This document shows, in pieces, positions 25,024-35,021 of a stretch of DNA of 41,663 nucleotides (positions are counted from its first letter, which is position 1; each line of letters begins with the position of its first letter). The notes under the pieces are model-generated. The model saw only the letters and a program-made list of their open reading frames with translations. It was not told the DNA's origin and searched no databases. Origin of the DNA: Thermoleophilia bacterium (GTDB lineage: Bacteria; Actinomycetota; Thermoleophilia; Gaiellales; Gaiellaceae). The stretch covers positions 1-41,663 of the forward strand of contig JAJAZN010000267.1 of NCBI GenBank assembly GCA_026785685.1, written 5' to 3'. A program made the translations under genes and the position numbers.

Positions 25024-25687
25024 CCTCCCACTCCTCGCCTTTGCGACCACCGCCGTTCTCGGGATCGCAGTTGTGCTTGCACTGCTCGTCGCGCCCGAGG
25101 ACGTCGATCAGGGTGTGTCCCAGCGCATCTTCTACTTCCACGTGCCCATCGCCCTCACGGCCTACCTGTGCTTCGGCCTCGGTGCCTGGAAGGCACTCCG
25201 TCTGCTCTGGGTCGGCGGCGAGCGGCGTGATTTCGAGAGCTACACGTGGATTCACCAGGGCACGATCTTCGGTGCACTGACGCTGATCACGGGGTCGATC
25301 TGGGCGAAGGCATCGTGGGGCGTGTGGTGGAGCTGGGGCTCGAACCAGCTCGTACTCTTCCTCGTGCTCTTCCTCTTCTACTGCGCCTACTTCATGCTTC
25401 GGTTCTCGGTCGACGAGGGTGCTCGCCGAGAGCGGATCTGCGCGGTCTACGCTCTGTTCGGTGTCGCCCTTATCCCGGTCAGCTTCTTTGCGATCCGTCT
25501 TGCGAGCGACTTCATCCATCCCACCGTGTTCACGCGGGAAGGTCCGCAGATGACCGGAACGATGTTCGGATCCTTCCTCGTCTGTTGGGTGGGGATTACG
25601 CTGCTCGCGTACGTCATGTACCGGATCGAGCTCGTCGGCAAACGGACCGATGCCAACCTGCGCGAGCTGCGGGAGGCGCTCTCATGA
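25007..25687 (+). CDS. ccmC: Haem handling protein CcmC
   Basis: A 226-residue CcmC/CcsA-family protein with six helices that presents haem to CcmE. It shows conserved His in FYFHVPIAL, WIHQGTIFGALTLITGSIWAKASWG and a Trp-rich WGVWWSWGSNQ. The usual WWD domain has Asp after the last Trp (WxWD); here it is Gly. A second conserved His lies in SDFIHPTVF. The ATG at 25007 is chosen because the ORF-track extension lies inside ccmB. Coupled genes lie on both sides. Confidence 0.9.
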   Translation: MSSRNNLPLLAFATTAVLGIAVVLALLVAPEDVDQGVSQRIFYFHVPIALTAYLCFGLGAWKALRLLWVGGERRDFESYTWIHQGTIFGALTLITGSIWAKASWGVWWSWGSNQLVLFLVLFLFYCAYFMLRFSVDEGARRERICAVYALFGVALIPVSFFAIRLASDFIHPTVFTREGPQMTGTMFGSFLVCWVGITLLAYVMYRIELVGKRTDANLRELREALS

Positions 25688-25836
25688 GCCAGGGACAGTA
25701 CGTCGCACTTGCCTACGGCGTTGTTCTCGTGTTCGTGCTCCTCTGGGTGGCGATTATCGCGGCCAAGCTTTCGCGACTCGAGCGTGAGACCGGCGAGCTC
25801 GCTGCCCTTGCGCGCGAGCGAAGCGTCGATGGCTGA
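25684..25836 (+). CDS. ccmD: CcmD-like small membrane protein
   Basis: A 50-residue protein with one membrane helix (about 6-27) followed by a short charged helix KLSRLERETGELAAL. CcmD is exactly this kind of protein and stabilises the CcmABC complex. The ATG overlaps the ccmC stop (ATGA), and its stop overlaps the next start, so the position is also right. Sequence similarity in such a short protein is limited, so the name rests partly on context. Confidence 0.82.
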   Translation: MSQGQYVALAYGVVLVFVLLWVAIIAAKLSRLERETGELAALARERSVDG

Positions 25837-26602
25837 GCTCCTCATCTGGCCCGCACTGATCGGGTATGGGGAGGCGGCCTTCGCGTATGCAGGGGTTCTC
25901 CGGGTGCCGGGAGGCTCCGCACGGCTCGGGATCTGGGGCGTCAGGATCGGCTGGCTCGCTCAGACCGGCCTCCTGATCGCACAGGCGTTCGACGCTGATG
26001 GATTCCCGTGGGGTACCTGGGCCGGCGCACTGAACCTCTTCGTCTGGCTCGTTGTGGGCGCGTACCTGATCTGGGGCTGCACTCCGCGGTACCGCCTCCT
26101 CGGGCTCGCGGTGATGCCATTTGCGGCGGCGCTGCTTCTTGCAGCCTGGGTAGGTGGTGGCACCGGCGGCTCGACCGGTGATACTTCGAGCGTCCTCCTG
26201 GCGCTCCACGTCGGCCTGATGCTCGCCGGGTTCGCGGGCTTGACGTTGGCGGGGGGCCTCGCGGGCCTCTACCTCTGGCAGGACCGACGTCTGAAGCGGC
26301 GCGATATCAGGGTGCTTCGGCTTCGCCTGCCGCCGCTCGAGACGCTCGATCGGCTCTCGGCACGGACGGCGCTCATCTCCCTGATCGTCCTGACGCTCGG
26401 GATCGTCGTCGGCGTGGCGAGCTTCGACCAGGGCGATTTCGACCTCGCGATGGCAACGGCGATCGCGATCTGGGGCTTGTACGCCGTCGGCTTGCTTCTT
26501 CGTCGCGAGGGTCGGATCCAGGCCCGTCGCTTTGCACTGGTTCTCGTCGCCGGCTTCGCACTCGTGGCCGTCGCGCTCCCTCTGACCCACTTCGCCTCAT
26601 GA
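25829..26602 (+). CDS. HemX-like / CcsA-family membrane protein
   Basis: A 257-residue protein with about eight helices, resembling HemX and the CcsA/ResC cytochrome c assembly family (LALHVGLMLAGFAGLTLAGGLAGLYLWQDRRLK, LPPLETLDRLSARTALI). No WWD motif is visible, as in HemX. HemX in Bacillus lies beside hemA and lowers glutamyl-tRNA reductase level; the same gene adjacency is seen here, with a 4-base overlap into hemA. It could also serve cytochrome c assembly with CcmABCD upstream. Confidence 0.78.
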   Translation: MAELLIWPALIGYGEAAFAYAGVLRVPGGSARLGIWGVRIGWLAQTGLLIAQAFDADGFPWGTWAGALNLFVWLVVGAYLIWGCTPRYRLLGLAVMPFAAALLLAAWVGGGTGGSTGDTSSVLLALHVGLMLAGFAGLTLAGGLAGLYLWQDRRLKRRDIRVLRLRLPPLETLDRLSARTALISLIVLTLGIVVGVASFDQGDFDLAMATAIAIWGLYAVGLLLRREGRIQARRFALVLVAGFALVAVALPLTHFAS

Positions 26603-27870
26603 GGCTCGCCCTGGTCGGCGTTTCGCATCGACAGGCGCCGGTCGAGTTGCGGGAGCGGGTAGCGGTCGGCCCGGCCGACGCAGCTGCTCTCGCCGGCGAG
26701 CTCGCCGACGGCTGCGAAGCCGTGGTTCTCTCGACATGCAACCGGACCGAGGTCTACCTCGCAGCCAGCGACACGACGAGCCACCTCGTGGAACGCGCAA
26801 CGGCGTCGCTTCTCGCGCTTGCACCCGGTGACGCCGATGCTCTTGCGCCCTTGCTGTACCGCCTCGGAGACGACAGTGCGGCACTGCATCTCTTCAGGGT
26901 CGCGGCCGGCCTCGACTCGCTCGTCCCCGGAGAGGGGGAGATCCTGGGGCAGGTGCGTGAAGCGTTCGACGGCGGCTCGACCGGGCCTCTGCTCGACCGT
27001 CTCTTCCGTCAGGCGCTGCACGCCGGTCGTCGCGCACGGGTCGAGACTGCGATCGGCGAGAACCCGTCGTCGGTTCCCGCAGCGGCTGCAGCGCTCGCCC
27101 AACAGGTGTTCGGCGATCTCGGCGGTCGCACAGTCCTCCTCATCGGAGCAGGGAAGATGAGCGAGTTGACGGCGCGCAATCTCCGGTCGCGAGGCGGCAC
27201 GATCGGGGCCGTTGCGAACAGGACGATCGAGCACGGGATGGATCTCGCGGAGCAGGTCGAGTCGACCGCCGTGAGCCTGGCCGATGTGCCCGCCCTGCTC
27301 GCGACCTCCGATGTCGTGATCACATCGACGAGCGCGCCGGGCTTCGTCGTGGATCTGGCGGCCGCCGAGGCCGCGCTCCGGAGCCGGCGCGGCCGGCCCA
27401 TTCTGTTCGTCGATCTTGCCGTGCCGCGCGATGTCGACCCTACGCTCTCGACGATCGACGGGTGCTTCGTCTACGACATCGATGACCTCGAGGCGGTCGT
27501 CGAGACATCGCTTGCCGGCCGCCGCGCCGAGGCTGTTCACGCCGAGCACCTCGTGGCGGTCGAGGCGGAACGTTTCCGGGAGTGGCAGGCATCGCTCGCG
27601 GTCGTTCCTGCGATCGCTTCGCTGCACGCCCACGCAGAGGAGATCCGGGTTGGAGAACTGGCAAAGGCCGAAGGACGCCTGGGGCGGCTTCCCGAGAGCG
27701 AGCGAAAGCTCGTCGAATCGATGACGTCGCAGATCGTGGCGAAGCTTCTCCACCTCCCGACCGTCCGCATGAAGGAGGCGGCGGCCGGCACCGACGGTGT
27801 GATCTATGCTGACGTCGTACGCCACCTGTTCGGACTGGGGGAGGAAGAACAATCGTCACGCGACCGGTAA
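26599..27870 (+). CDS. hemA: Glutamyl-tRNA reductase HemA
   Basis: A 423-residue enzyme that makes glutamate-1-semialdehyde, the first committed step of the C5 haem pathway. The catalytic Cys47 lies in LSTCNRTEVY. The substrate domain includes LDSLVPGEGEILGQV, the NADPH-binding domain has LIGAGKMSELTARNL, and the C-terminal dimerisation helices are complete. Its ATG overlaps the hemX-like stop. A 102-base gap follows before hemC, the only real gap in the operon. Confidence 0.96.
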   Translation: MRLALVGVSHRQAPVELRERVAVGPADAAALAGELADGCEAVVLSTCNRTEVYLAASDTTSHLVERATASLLALAPGDADALAPLLYRLGDDSAALHLFRVAAGLDSLVPGEGEILGQVREAFDGGSTGPLLDRLFRQALHAGRRARVETAIGENPSSVPAAAAALAQQVFGDLGGRTVLLIGAGKMSELTARNLRSRGGTIGAVANRTIEHGMDLAEQVESTAVSLADVPALLATSDVVITSTSAPGFVVDLAAAEAALRSRRGRPILFVDLAVPRDVDPTLSTIDGCFVYDIDDLEAVVETSLAGRRAEAVHAEHLVAVEAERFREWQASLAVVPAIASLHAHAEEIRVGELAKAEGRLGRLPESERKLVESMTSQIVAKLLHLPTVRMKEAAAGTDGVIYADVVRHLFGLGEEEQSSRDR

Positions 27871-27972
27871 TCGTTTCGAGACCACTCCCCGTACAGGCTC
27901 CGACAGCCTTCGTGCGCATCCGCCCGCGCGGCCGCCTCATCTGCGGCGAGCCACGCACGACGACCCGCCTCT

Positions 27973-28797
27973 GTGCTGCTTCGCGTCGGCTCCCGCGGAA
28001 GTAGGCTCGCACTCACCCAGGCCGAGCGCGCTGCCGATGCGTTGCGCCGGCCAGGGGTCGAGATCGCGCTCGTCCCGATCACGACCGCGGGCGACCGCGA
28101 CCGGACGAGTCCGTTTGGTGAGATCGGCTCCCGTGGCGTCTTCGTCAAGGAGCTCGAGGAGGCACTGCTCGAAGGGCGAATCGACGTCGCGGTGCACTCC
28201 GCGAAGGACATGACCGCGGTCGACGCAGACGGCCTCACGGTCGGCGCCTACCCACGCCGCGAGGATCCGAGGGACGCGCTGTGCGGAGCAGACGCGATTC
28301 GACCCGGGATGCGGATCGGCACAGCATCGGCACGCCGCCGGGCGCAGCTCCTCGCCTTCGAGCCGACGCTCTCGATCGAGCCGCTGCGTGGAAACGTGGA
28401 CACGCGACTGCGGAAGCGAGGAGAGCGGGGGCTCGACGCGATCATGCTGGCCTCTTGTGGTCTAGACCGTTTGGGATTGAGTGCGGAGATCGGCCTCAGG
28501 CTCGATCCAGAGGTGATGCTCCCGGAGGCGGGACAGGGCGCGCTCGCCCTCCAGGTACGCGCAGGAGAGGAAGATCTTGTCGCGCGAGCGGACGACGAAG
28601 AGACGCGATCACGTGTCGAGGCAGAACGCAGGTGTGTCGCGCTCATCGGGGGTGGCTGCCTTGCCCCCGTGGCAGCGTTTCACGACGGCTCGGTGCTGAC
28701 CGGGCTGATCGCCCACGAGGATGGCGCTTGGCTCGAGCGTCGCACAGGTCAGAATCCCGCCACGATCGCAGCGGAGCTGCTCGCCGCCGTGCGATGA
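27973..28797 (+). CDS. hemC: Porphobilinogen deaminase (hydroxymethylbilane synthase)
   Basis: A 274-residue enzyme polymerising four porphobilinogens. It has VGSRGSRLALTQAE at the N-terminus, FVKELEEALLEGRIDVAVHSAKDM, the RGNVDTRLRK loop, and the dipyrromethane-cofactor Cys229 in GGGCLAPV. The GTG at 27973 gives the standard start. I see no promoter of the common type directly before it, so it is probably read from upstream. It overlaps hemD by ATGA. Confidence 0.95.
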   Translation: MLLRVGSRGSRLALTQAERAADALRRPGVEIALVPITTAGDRDRTSPFGEIGSRGVFVKELEEALLEGRIDVAVHSAKDMTAVDADGLTVGAYPRREDPRDALCGADAIRPGMRIGTASARRRAQLLAFEPTLSIEPLRGNVDTRLRKRGERGLDAIMLASCGLDRLGLSAEIGLRLDPEVMLPEAGQGALALQVRAGEEDLVARADDEETRSRVEAERRCVALIGGGCLAPVAAFHDGSVLTGLIAHEDGAWLERRTGQNPATIAAELLAAVR

Positions 28798-29423
28798 GGC
28801 TCATTGTCACGCGGCCGGCTGGGCAGGAGCACGATCTGATCGAGCAGCTCGAGGCCCTCGGCCACGATGTCGTGCATTGCCCTCTGATCTGGATTGAACC
28901 GCTCTCGGACGAGCCGATCGACGTTGCGGGGTACGACTGGGTTGTCGTCACGAGCCAAAACGGCGCCCGGGAGCTGCGCCGGCGCGCGCGCGGCCCGTTG
29001 CCGCGCATTGCTGCGATCGGTCGGGCAACGGCCGAGGCGATGGGCCACGCCGATCTCATCGCGACCGTCTCGACGCAAGAGGGTCTTGCAGCGGAGATGC
29101 CCCGCCCGGCGGGTCGGGTACTCGTGACGGCCGCGGAGGGCGCTCGCAGGTTCCTGGTCGACACACTCGCGGCAGACTTCGTGCCGCTCTATCGAACGCA
29201 CGCGATCCGTCCTGATCCGCCTCCCGCCGGAGATCTCTGCCTGCTGGCGTCGGCCTCGGCAGCAACAGCGTTCGGTGCGCTCGCAACCGGGATCCCAGCA
29301 CTCACGATCGGACCCGAGACGACGCGGGCGGCGCGGGAGGCCGGCATCGAGGTTTTCGCGGAGGCGTTGACGCACGATGTAGAGGGGCTCGTCGCAGCAG
29401 TCGAACTCGCCGAGAGCCACTGA
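28794..29423 (+). CDS. hemD: Uroporphyrinogen-III synthase HemD
   Basis: A 209-residue protein, somewhat short for HemD (about 240-260), which cyclises hydroxymethylbilane with ring D inversion. HemD is poorly conserved. Visible family features are MRLIVTRPAGQEHDLIEQLEALGHDV, the strand VVVTSQNGARELRRR, and the C-terminal GPETTRAAREAGIEV. The ATG at 28794 is coupled to hemC. The longer ORF-track start at 28281 lies inside hemC. No hemB or hemL is seen within the window. Confidence 0.88.
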   Translation: MRLIVTRPAGQEHDLIEQLEALGHDVVHCPLIWIEPLSDEPIDVAGYDWVVVTSQNGARELRRRARGPLPRIAAIGRATAEAMGHADLIATVSTQEGLAAEMPRPAGRVLVTAAEGARRFLVDTLAADFVPLYRTHAIRPDPPPAGDLCLLASASAATAFGALATGIPALTIGPETTRAAREAGIEVFAEALTHDVEGLVAAVELAESH

Positions 29424-29461
29424 ACGCCGGAAGGGGGATCGCGAGCGTGGTCGCCACGTCG

Positions 29462-29467
29462 TAGACT
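29462..29467 (+). promoter_or_regulatory. -10-like element before the SAM hydrolase pseudogene
   Basis: TAGACT lies 12 bases before the GTG at 29480. It is probably the surviving promoter of the decayed gene. Confidence 0.35.
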
Positions 29468-29479
29468 CCGTCAGCGCCC

Positions 29480-29945
29480 GTGTTCGTGACCTTCCTCAGC
29501 GATTCGGCCTTCAGGACGACTTCGTCGGAACCTGCCATGGCGTTGTCCTGCGCATAGCGCCCGATGCGCGAATCATCGACATCACCCACGGGATTCCGCC
29601 GCAGGCCGTCTTGCAGGGCGCGCTCGTCCTCGCGAACACGCTCCCGAGGACGGCTTCGTCCAGGCCTCGACGCTGTACCTGGACAGCTTCGGCAATGTCG
29701 CCCTCAACCTGACGAGGGATGACCTCGATCGGATCGGCATCGTGCCGGGGACCCGCGTCGAGATAGAGATCTCCGGACAACGGTACTTCTCCGTTGCCGC
29801 GTGGACGTTCGCGGACGCACGGCCCGGGGACGTCATCCTCTACGAGGACAGCTACGGCAACATGTCGATCGCGATCTCGAACGGCAATGCGGCGGCGATG
29901 CTGCGCGCGGTCGTCGGGCGGCCGGTCGACATCAGAGTCATCTAA
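29480..29945 (+). pseudogene. SAM hydroxide adenosyltransferase (DUF62) pseudogene
   Basis: The family cleaves S-adenosylmethionine to adenosine and methionine, and intact proteins are about 260 residues. Pieces here are FVTFLSD, then in another frame FGLQDDFVGTCHG and IIDITHGIPPQAVLQGAL, then in a third frame LYLDSFGNVALNLTRDDL to the normal C-terminus RPVDIRVI. One T is missing after GAT (TTC GGC expected). At about 29645 some 100 or more codons of the middle, including the usual DPGVG region, are gone. The gene cannot make the enzyme. An intact 67-codon tail frame (29742-29945) is only its remnant. Confidence 0.85.
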
Positions 29946-30097
29946 TCGGATCCGCGCGTTGCAAGCTCAGCGCGAACGTACTCCTACTCTCTTGCAACGA
30001 GAGACGTCGGCGGAGCGGGACTCCGGCCCCGGCATCTCTTTGCAGCGTGCCCCTCGCGACTCACCGTCGCGTGGCGCACCTTCTGACGGTTACTCTC

Positions 30098-30106
30098 GGG
30101 GGAGAG
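30098..30106 (+). promoter_or_regulatory. Strong ribosome binding site of citrate synthase
   Basis: GGGGGAGAG lies 5 bases (8 from the GGAG core) before the ATG at 30112. It decides the start within a much longer open frame. TACTCT (30091-30096) lies just upstream but would place the transcript start inside this site, so a promoter further up is more likely. Confidence 0.6.
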
Positions 30107-30111
30107 CCCTG

Positions 30112-31398
<1,287 letters not shown>

Positions 31399-31418
31399 CC
31401 GGAGCGGGCGCGGAGCAG

Positions 31419-31929
31419 GTGGAGCACGCCGTCCTCGGCGTCATGCGTGGCGATCTCTCGATCGGGCGTGCAGCCGAGGAGTCGGGGCTCTCGGCCTGGG
31501 AGCTTCTCGATGCGACGCGCGTTGCCGGTGTCGCTCATCCGCTTGCTGCCGACGAGGCGCGGCGCCGCCCCGACCGACTCGCCAGCCTCACGGTCGACAC
31601 ACTTCCCGACCGGCCTCCAAGGCAAGGCGGTGTCGTGCTGGTCGGAATCAATCCTGCTCCAGTTTCCGTCGCAGCCGGGCACTACTACCAGGGGCGTCTG
31701 GGCCGGAGGCTCTGGCGGCGCCTGGAGCGCGTGGGGCTGCTCCACGATCCCGAGCCTGGCGCTCCGCGACAAGATCCGCCAATGGAAGCCCCGACTGGTG
31801 CTCTTTGCATTGTCGGATCTCGTCAGCACGGATGAGGTACTGGCGGTCACGTGTGGGCTCGGCGGCGTCTCGAGAGGAGCTCGGAACGGGGAAGTGCTGG
31901 CCTCTGACTCTACGCGCCGCCTGCAGTGA
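31419..31929 (+). pseudogene. Uracil-DNA glycosylase (Mug-like) pseudogene with N-terminal UPF0175-like segment
   Basis: The frame from GTG 31419 starts with a small HTH-like piece (GDLSIGRAAEESGLSAWELL, similar to UPF0175). It then enters a Mug-type glycosylase: VLVGINPAPVSVAAGHYYQG and LWRRLERVGLLHDPEPGA. There the frame is lost. A different frame continues with LRDKIRQWKPRLVLFA, which belongs about 35-40 residues later in the family, so the middle is deleted. The end overlaps the convergent restriction gene by 20 bases and no longer looks like Mug. The fusion order may be natural, but the present gene is non-functional. Confidence 0.7.
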
Positions 31930-34255
31930 GCACGTTTGCGACCCCCGCCATCTCGTGGACGACGGCGTAGCACCACTCCCCGTAGGCCCCATCCGCATTC
32001 ACCGCGTCGACCCACCGCTGCGCCGCCTGCGCCTTGGCCGCTTCGAGCGGGTCGTACCCTTTCGTCTCGAGGATCAGGTGGACGCCGTTCGTGAGGCGGA
32101 TGACGAAGTCGGGGATGTAGTCGCGGGCCTGCCCGTCGTGGAGATACCGGATAGCGAGGCCGAGCCCCTGGTTCTTCACGAAGGCAACGACCGCGTCGTG
32201 CGTGTCGATGGAGTACGCGGCCGACTGTTCCCACGTCTTTGTGTCGGCGACGACGTAGTTCAGGTGCGAGCGCGACACCTCGCGCACCGGCTTCGTCGTC
32301 CAGAAGTCCACATCCTCGGTCGTTCCCTCGCCCCGGCCTGACTCGTAGCGCGGTACCTCGGGCGCCTCTCCTTGCGCAGCGTTTGGGTGAATCGCTTCAA
32401 GGAGTCGCTCGACGGCCCATCCGTAGTAGGGCGATAGGAAGACGTCCACGGCCGAGCCTCCGCCGGCGACGACAACCTTTTTCCGAACGAATCGCTGCAC
32501 GATCTCGAGCATCTGCGGGAACAGCACGTGCGCCGGGGCCCCGCACGAGTCCTGCTCCACGTACCGTCGGGTGAGCGCGGCCGCGAGGTCGAACTCGCGT
32601 TGTTGGAGCCGCACCTCGCTGCGCCACCGAGCAAGCCCGACCTTCTCGAGCTTTCCGGGGCCGTGCAGCGAAGGAGGCCCTGCACCCGTCATCTGCCCTG
32701 CCTTCATCATCGCCTCGTCCGGAATCTGGGTCGGGTCGACCCGGACGGTCGCAATCGCCTCCCAGTCGACGGCGATCCGGTTGCGCACTGCCTGCTGGTA
32801 CCCCTCGACGCGAGGGAAACGGATCTCGTACTCCTGTTTCTCCGGGAGTGCCCGCACATGATGTTGCGGTTTCTTCGGCTTTGCGACGACCTTCGACTGC
32901 TTGAACGGGACGATCTCGAACGGCACCCCGAGCACCTTGGCGATCTCCTCCGAGAGGAGCCCGTCCTCGCCGATCTCGTAGCTCTGGCGCCGCAGGCCAC
33001 GTCCCACGACTTGCTCGCAGAGGAGCTGCGACATGAATGGCCGCAGGCCGATGATGTGCGTCACCGTATTGCAGTCCCACCCCTCCGTGAGCATCCCGAC
33101 CGAGACGATGCAGCGCACGTCCCGTCCCGGAGGATGCAATGGCCGCTCGAGCTTCGTTGCGAGCGCCTCGAACCCGTCGGGATACACCGGCCTCTCCTGC
33201 TGATCGGTCGGCCACGCACTCTTGCCGACGGTGTCGAGCGTGTGGCGCATCCACGCCTGCTCCTCTACCTTCGCGCCCGAGCCTTCGGACTCGGCGACAA
33301 CTTTCGAGTCGACGCGAATCGTGTTCAGCGTGCCGCCCGTGTTGCGGAGGCCCGGGAGATCGGCAGGGGGCACGCCATCTGGTGTCGCTGCCCCGGCCAG
33401 CCACTCGTGGATGACTTTCGCGAGCCGCGTGTTCTTGCAGACGAGGATGAACACCGGCGGGCGCGCCTCACTCGCCGCTTCCCACTCGGCAGCCATGTCG
33501 TCACGCAGCTTCCCGAGCACGGTGATCGGGATCGCCGCGTGCTTCAACACGGCCTCCGGCTTCGGATTCGCCCGCTTGCCGCCGCGCTCGCGCGTGGTCA
33601 GCTTCGCCATGATCGACCGCCAGAGGTTGAACCACTGCGCCCTGTCTTGTCCGCTCGGGTCGGACACCGCGAGCTGAGGAATCTTGACGAGCCCCGACTC
33701 GATCGCATCGGTCAGACCGAAGTCGCTGACGATCCAGGGGAAGATCCGGTTCGTGTTGCTACCGGCCCGCGCGAGGTAGAACGGCGTCGCGGACAGGTCG
33801 ATCGCGACGTTGATCCCGCGCAGGCGGTGGATGCGGTCGAGACCGTCCACCCACACGGTCGCCTCCTGGACGAACTCCTCGACCGTGTCCTCGTCGAGTG
33901 CCTCGGCATCCTCGACGGGATCGTCGTCGCCCTCTGCCTCGACGATGCGGTACGCGTGGTGAGCCTCGTCGTTGAAGACGAGGATGTTCTGCTTCCCACC
34001 GACCTCGCGGCCGAGCACCCGCTTGACGAGCGCCGTGTCGCTCTCGACGTACCGCGTCTCCTCGACGACGACTTCGGCCTTGGCAGGCCTACGGTCCTCG
34101 ACAAGTCGCATCCACCTACCGGCAAGCCCGTTCTCGAGCGCTAGCTCCGACAGCACTCGTCGGCCACGCCCTGACGTCGTTTTCGGGCCGATCTGGTAGG
34201 TGAACCGGAACAGCTCGGGGACGCCACGCTTCTGCACTTTCGCGCCGGCGCTCAT
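31910..34255 (-). CDS. res: Type III-like restriction endonuclease, main part (helicase and nuclease domains)
   Basis: This 781-residue ORF is the second piece of a split gene of the BPTD_3080-type restriction endonuclease family. It has helicase motif [21 protein letters not shown] (motif III), [13 protein letters not shown], and motif [11 protein letters not shown]. At the C-terminus is a PD-(D/E)xK nuclease core, YIPDFVIRL followed by LILETKGYD. Motif I is in the preceding ORF. The ATG overlaps that ORF's stop (ATGA). A single missing G in AAGGGATGAGC, which would read AAG GGG ATG if restored, rejoins both parts. It may be inactive, translated as two chains, or a sequencing error. Confidence 0.85.
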   Translation of the reverse strand: MSAGAKVQKRGVPELFRFTYQIGPKTTSGRGRRVLSELALENGLAGRWMRLVEDRRPAKAEVVVEETRYVESDTALVKRVLGREVGGKQNILVFNDEAHHAYRIVEAEGDDDPVEDAEALDEDTVEEFVQEATVWVDGLDRIHRLRGINVAIDLSATPFYLARAGSNTNRIFPWIVSDFGLTDAIESGLVKIPQLAVSDPSGQDRAQWFNLWRSIMAKLTTRERGGKRANPKPEAVLKHAAIPITVLGKLRDDMAAEWEAASEARPPVFILVCKNTRLAKVIHEWLAGAATPDGVPPADLPGLRNTGGTLNTIRVDSKVVAESEGSGAKVEEQAWMRHTLDTVGKSAWPTDQQERPVYPDGFEALATKLERPLHPPGRDVRCIVSVGMLTEGWDCNTVTHIIGLRPFMSQLLCEQVVGRGLRRQSYEIGEDGLLSEEIAKVLGVPFEIVPFKQSKVVAKPKKPQHHVRALPEKQEYEIRFPRVEGYQQAVRNRIAVDWEAIATVRVDPTQIPDEAMMKAGQMTGAGPPSLHGPGKLEKVGLARWRSEVRLQQREFDLAAALTRRYVEQDSCGAPAHVLFPQMLEIVQRFVRKKVVVAGGGSAVDVFLSPYYGWAVERLLEAIHPNAAQGEAPEVPRYESGRGEGTTEDVDFWTTKPVREVSRSHLNYVVADTKTWEQSAAYSIDTHDAVVAFVKNQGLGLAIRYLHDGQARDYIPDFVIRLTNGVHLILETKGYDPLEAAKAQAAQRWVDAVNADGAYGEWCYAVVHEMAGVANVLTAGGA

Positions 34256-34965
34256 CCCTTGCGCTCGAACTCGTGCCAGTTCTTGACGAGCACGCGCCCG
34301 CGCCGCAGCAGCGGCATCAGGTGTGCCGGCACGAGGTCGCGGGTGCGGTAGATCGACGCGTCACCTCCATTCGGGTCGAGCTCGCGCAAACGGTTTCGGA
34401 TCGTCACGTTGGGGCACACACAGACGACGACATCCGAGAACCGCGCATCGCCCTTGGCTTGCACCTTGTTGAGAATCGACCACGCCGCGAGCAGGGCCAT
34501 CACGGTCGTCTTGCCCGAGCCGGTCGCCACCTTCAACGCGTAGCGGCGGAACTCGCCTCCTGGCTCCGGCGGCACCTCGACGCCCTGGAGGAAGTCGCCC
34601 CTCGCCTCGGTGAGGAAGATCACCGTCTCGGCTGCCTCGCGCTGCGCGAAGAAGAGCGGCAGGCGGAGGTCGTCGCGGCTCCACCACTCGAGTAGCTCGA
34701 GCGTCGTCCGCGTCGCGCCCGGATACCCCTGCTCTCGCCACGCCTTCACCCGCTCGCGGACGAGGTTGACGTGGTCGAGCGGCTGCCACTCGCCCCGCGT
34801 GAAGCCCTCTTCGGGTTCGGGCGCCCTCGGATCGCGGTACCAGTAGCCCGCCGGGCGGCGACCGAAGCGGCGGTCCGGCATGGTGCCTTCCTCGATCCAC
34901 CAGTGCTCGCCGGGCTCGGCGAAGGGCGAGCAGAGGATCGGGCTCTCGACCTCGAACGAGCTCAC
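34252..34965 (-). CDS. res: Type III-like restriction endonuclease, N-terminal piece (Walker A)
   Basis: This 237-residue ORF is the first piece of the split res gene. The N-terminus [13 protein letters not shown] and HWWIEEG match the family start. [11 protein letters not shown] precedes the Walker A box [18 protein letters not shown] (about 145), and the ORF ends at [12 protein letters not shown]. The family continues without a break from this point. The GTG start is at 34965. A TTGACA hexamer lies upstream on the same strand (34993-34988), but no matching -10 is clear. The mod gene lies upstream but is separated by the toxin/antitoxin-like pair. Confidence 0.82.
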   Translation of the reverse strand: MSSFEVESPILCSPFAEPGEHWWIEEGTMPDRRFGRRPAGYWYRDPRAPEPEEGFTRGEWQPLDHVNLVRERVKAWREQGYPGATRTTLELLEWWSRDDLRLPLFFAQREAAETVIFLTEARGDFLQGVEVPPEPGGEFRRYALKVATGSGKTTVMALLAAWSILNKVQAKGDARFSDVVVCVCPNVTIRNRLRELDPNGGDASIYRTRDLVPAHLMPLLRRGRVLVKNWHEFERKG

Positions 34966-34986
34966 GGACAGGTCCCGAAGAGCGGA

Positions 34987-35015
34987 TTGTCAAGACAGGC
35001 CACGGTTGCGACCAT
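34987..35015 (+). promoter_or_regulatory. Promoter of the toxin-like gene
   Basis: TTGTCA (34987-34992) and GACCAT (35010-35015) are 17 bases apart, with six bases from the latter to the ATG at 35022. The -35 bases TTGTCAA also read TTGACAA on the other strand toward res, so the two directions may share sequence. Confidence 0.4.
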
Positions 35016-35021
35016 GGGACG

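Noticed and set aside
26269-27852. 527-aa minus-strand ORF
   Set aside because: Antisense of hemA and the hemX-like gene.
32528-34144. 538-aa plus-strand ORF
   Set aside because: Antisense of res; composition rich in Arg, Leu and Asp with no recognisable fold.
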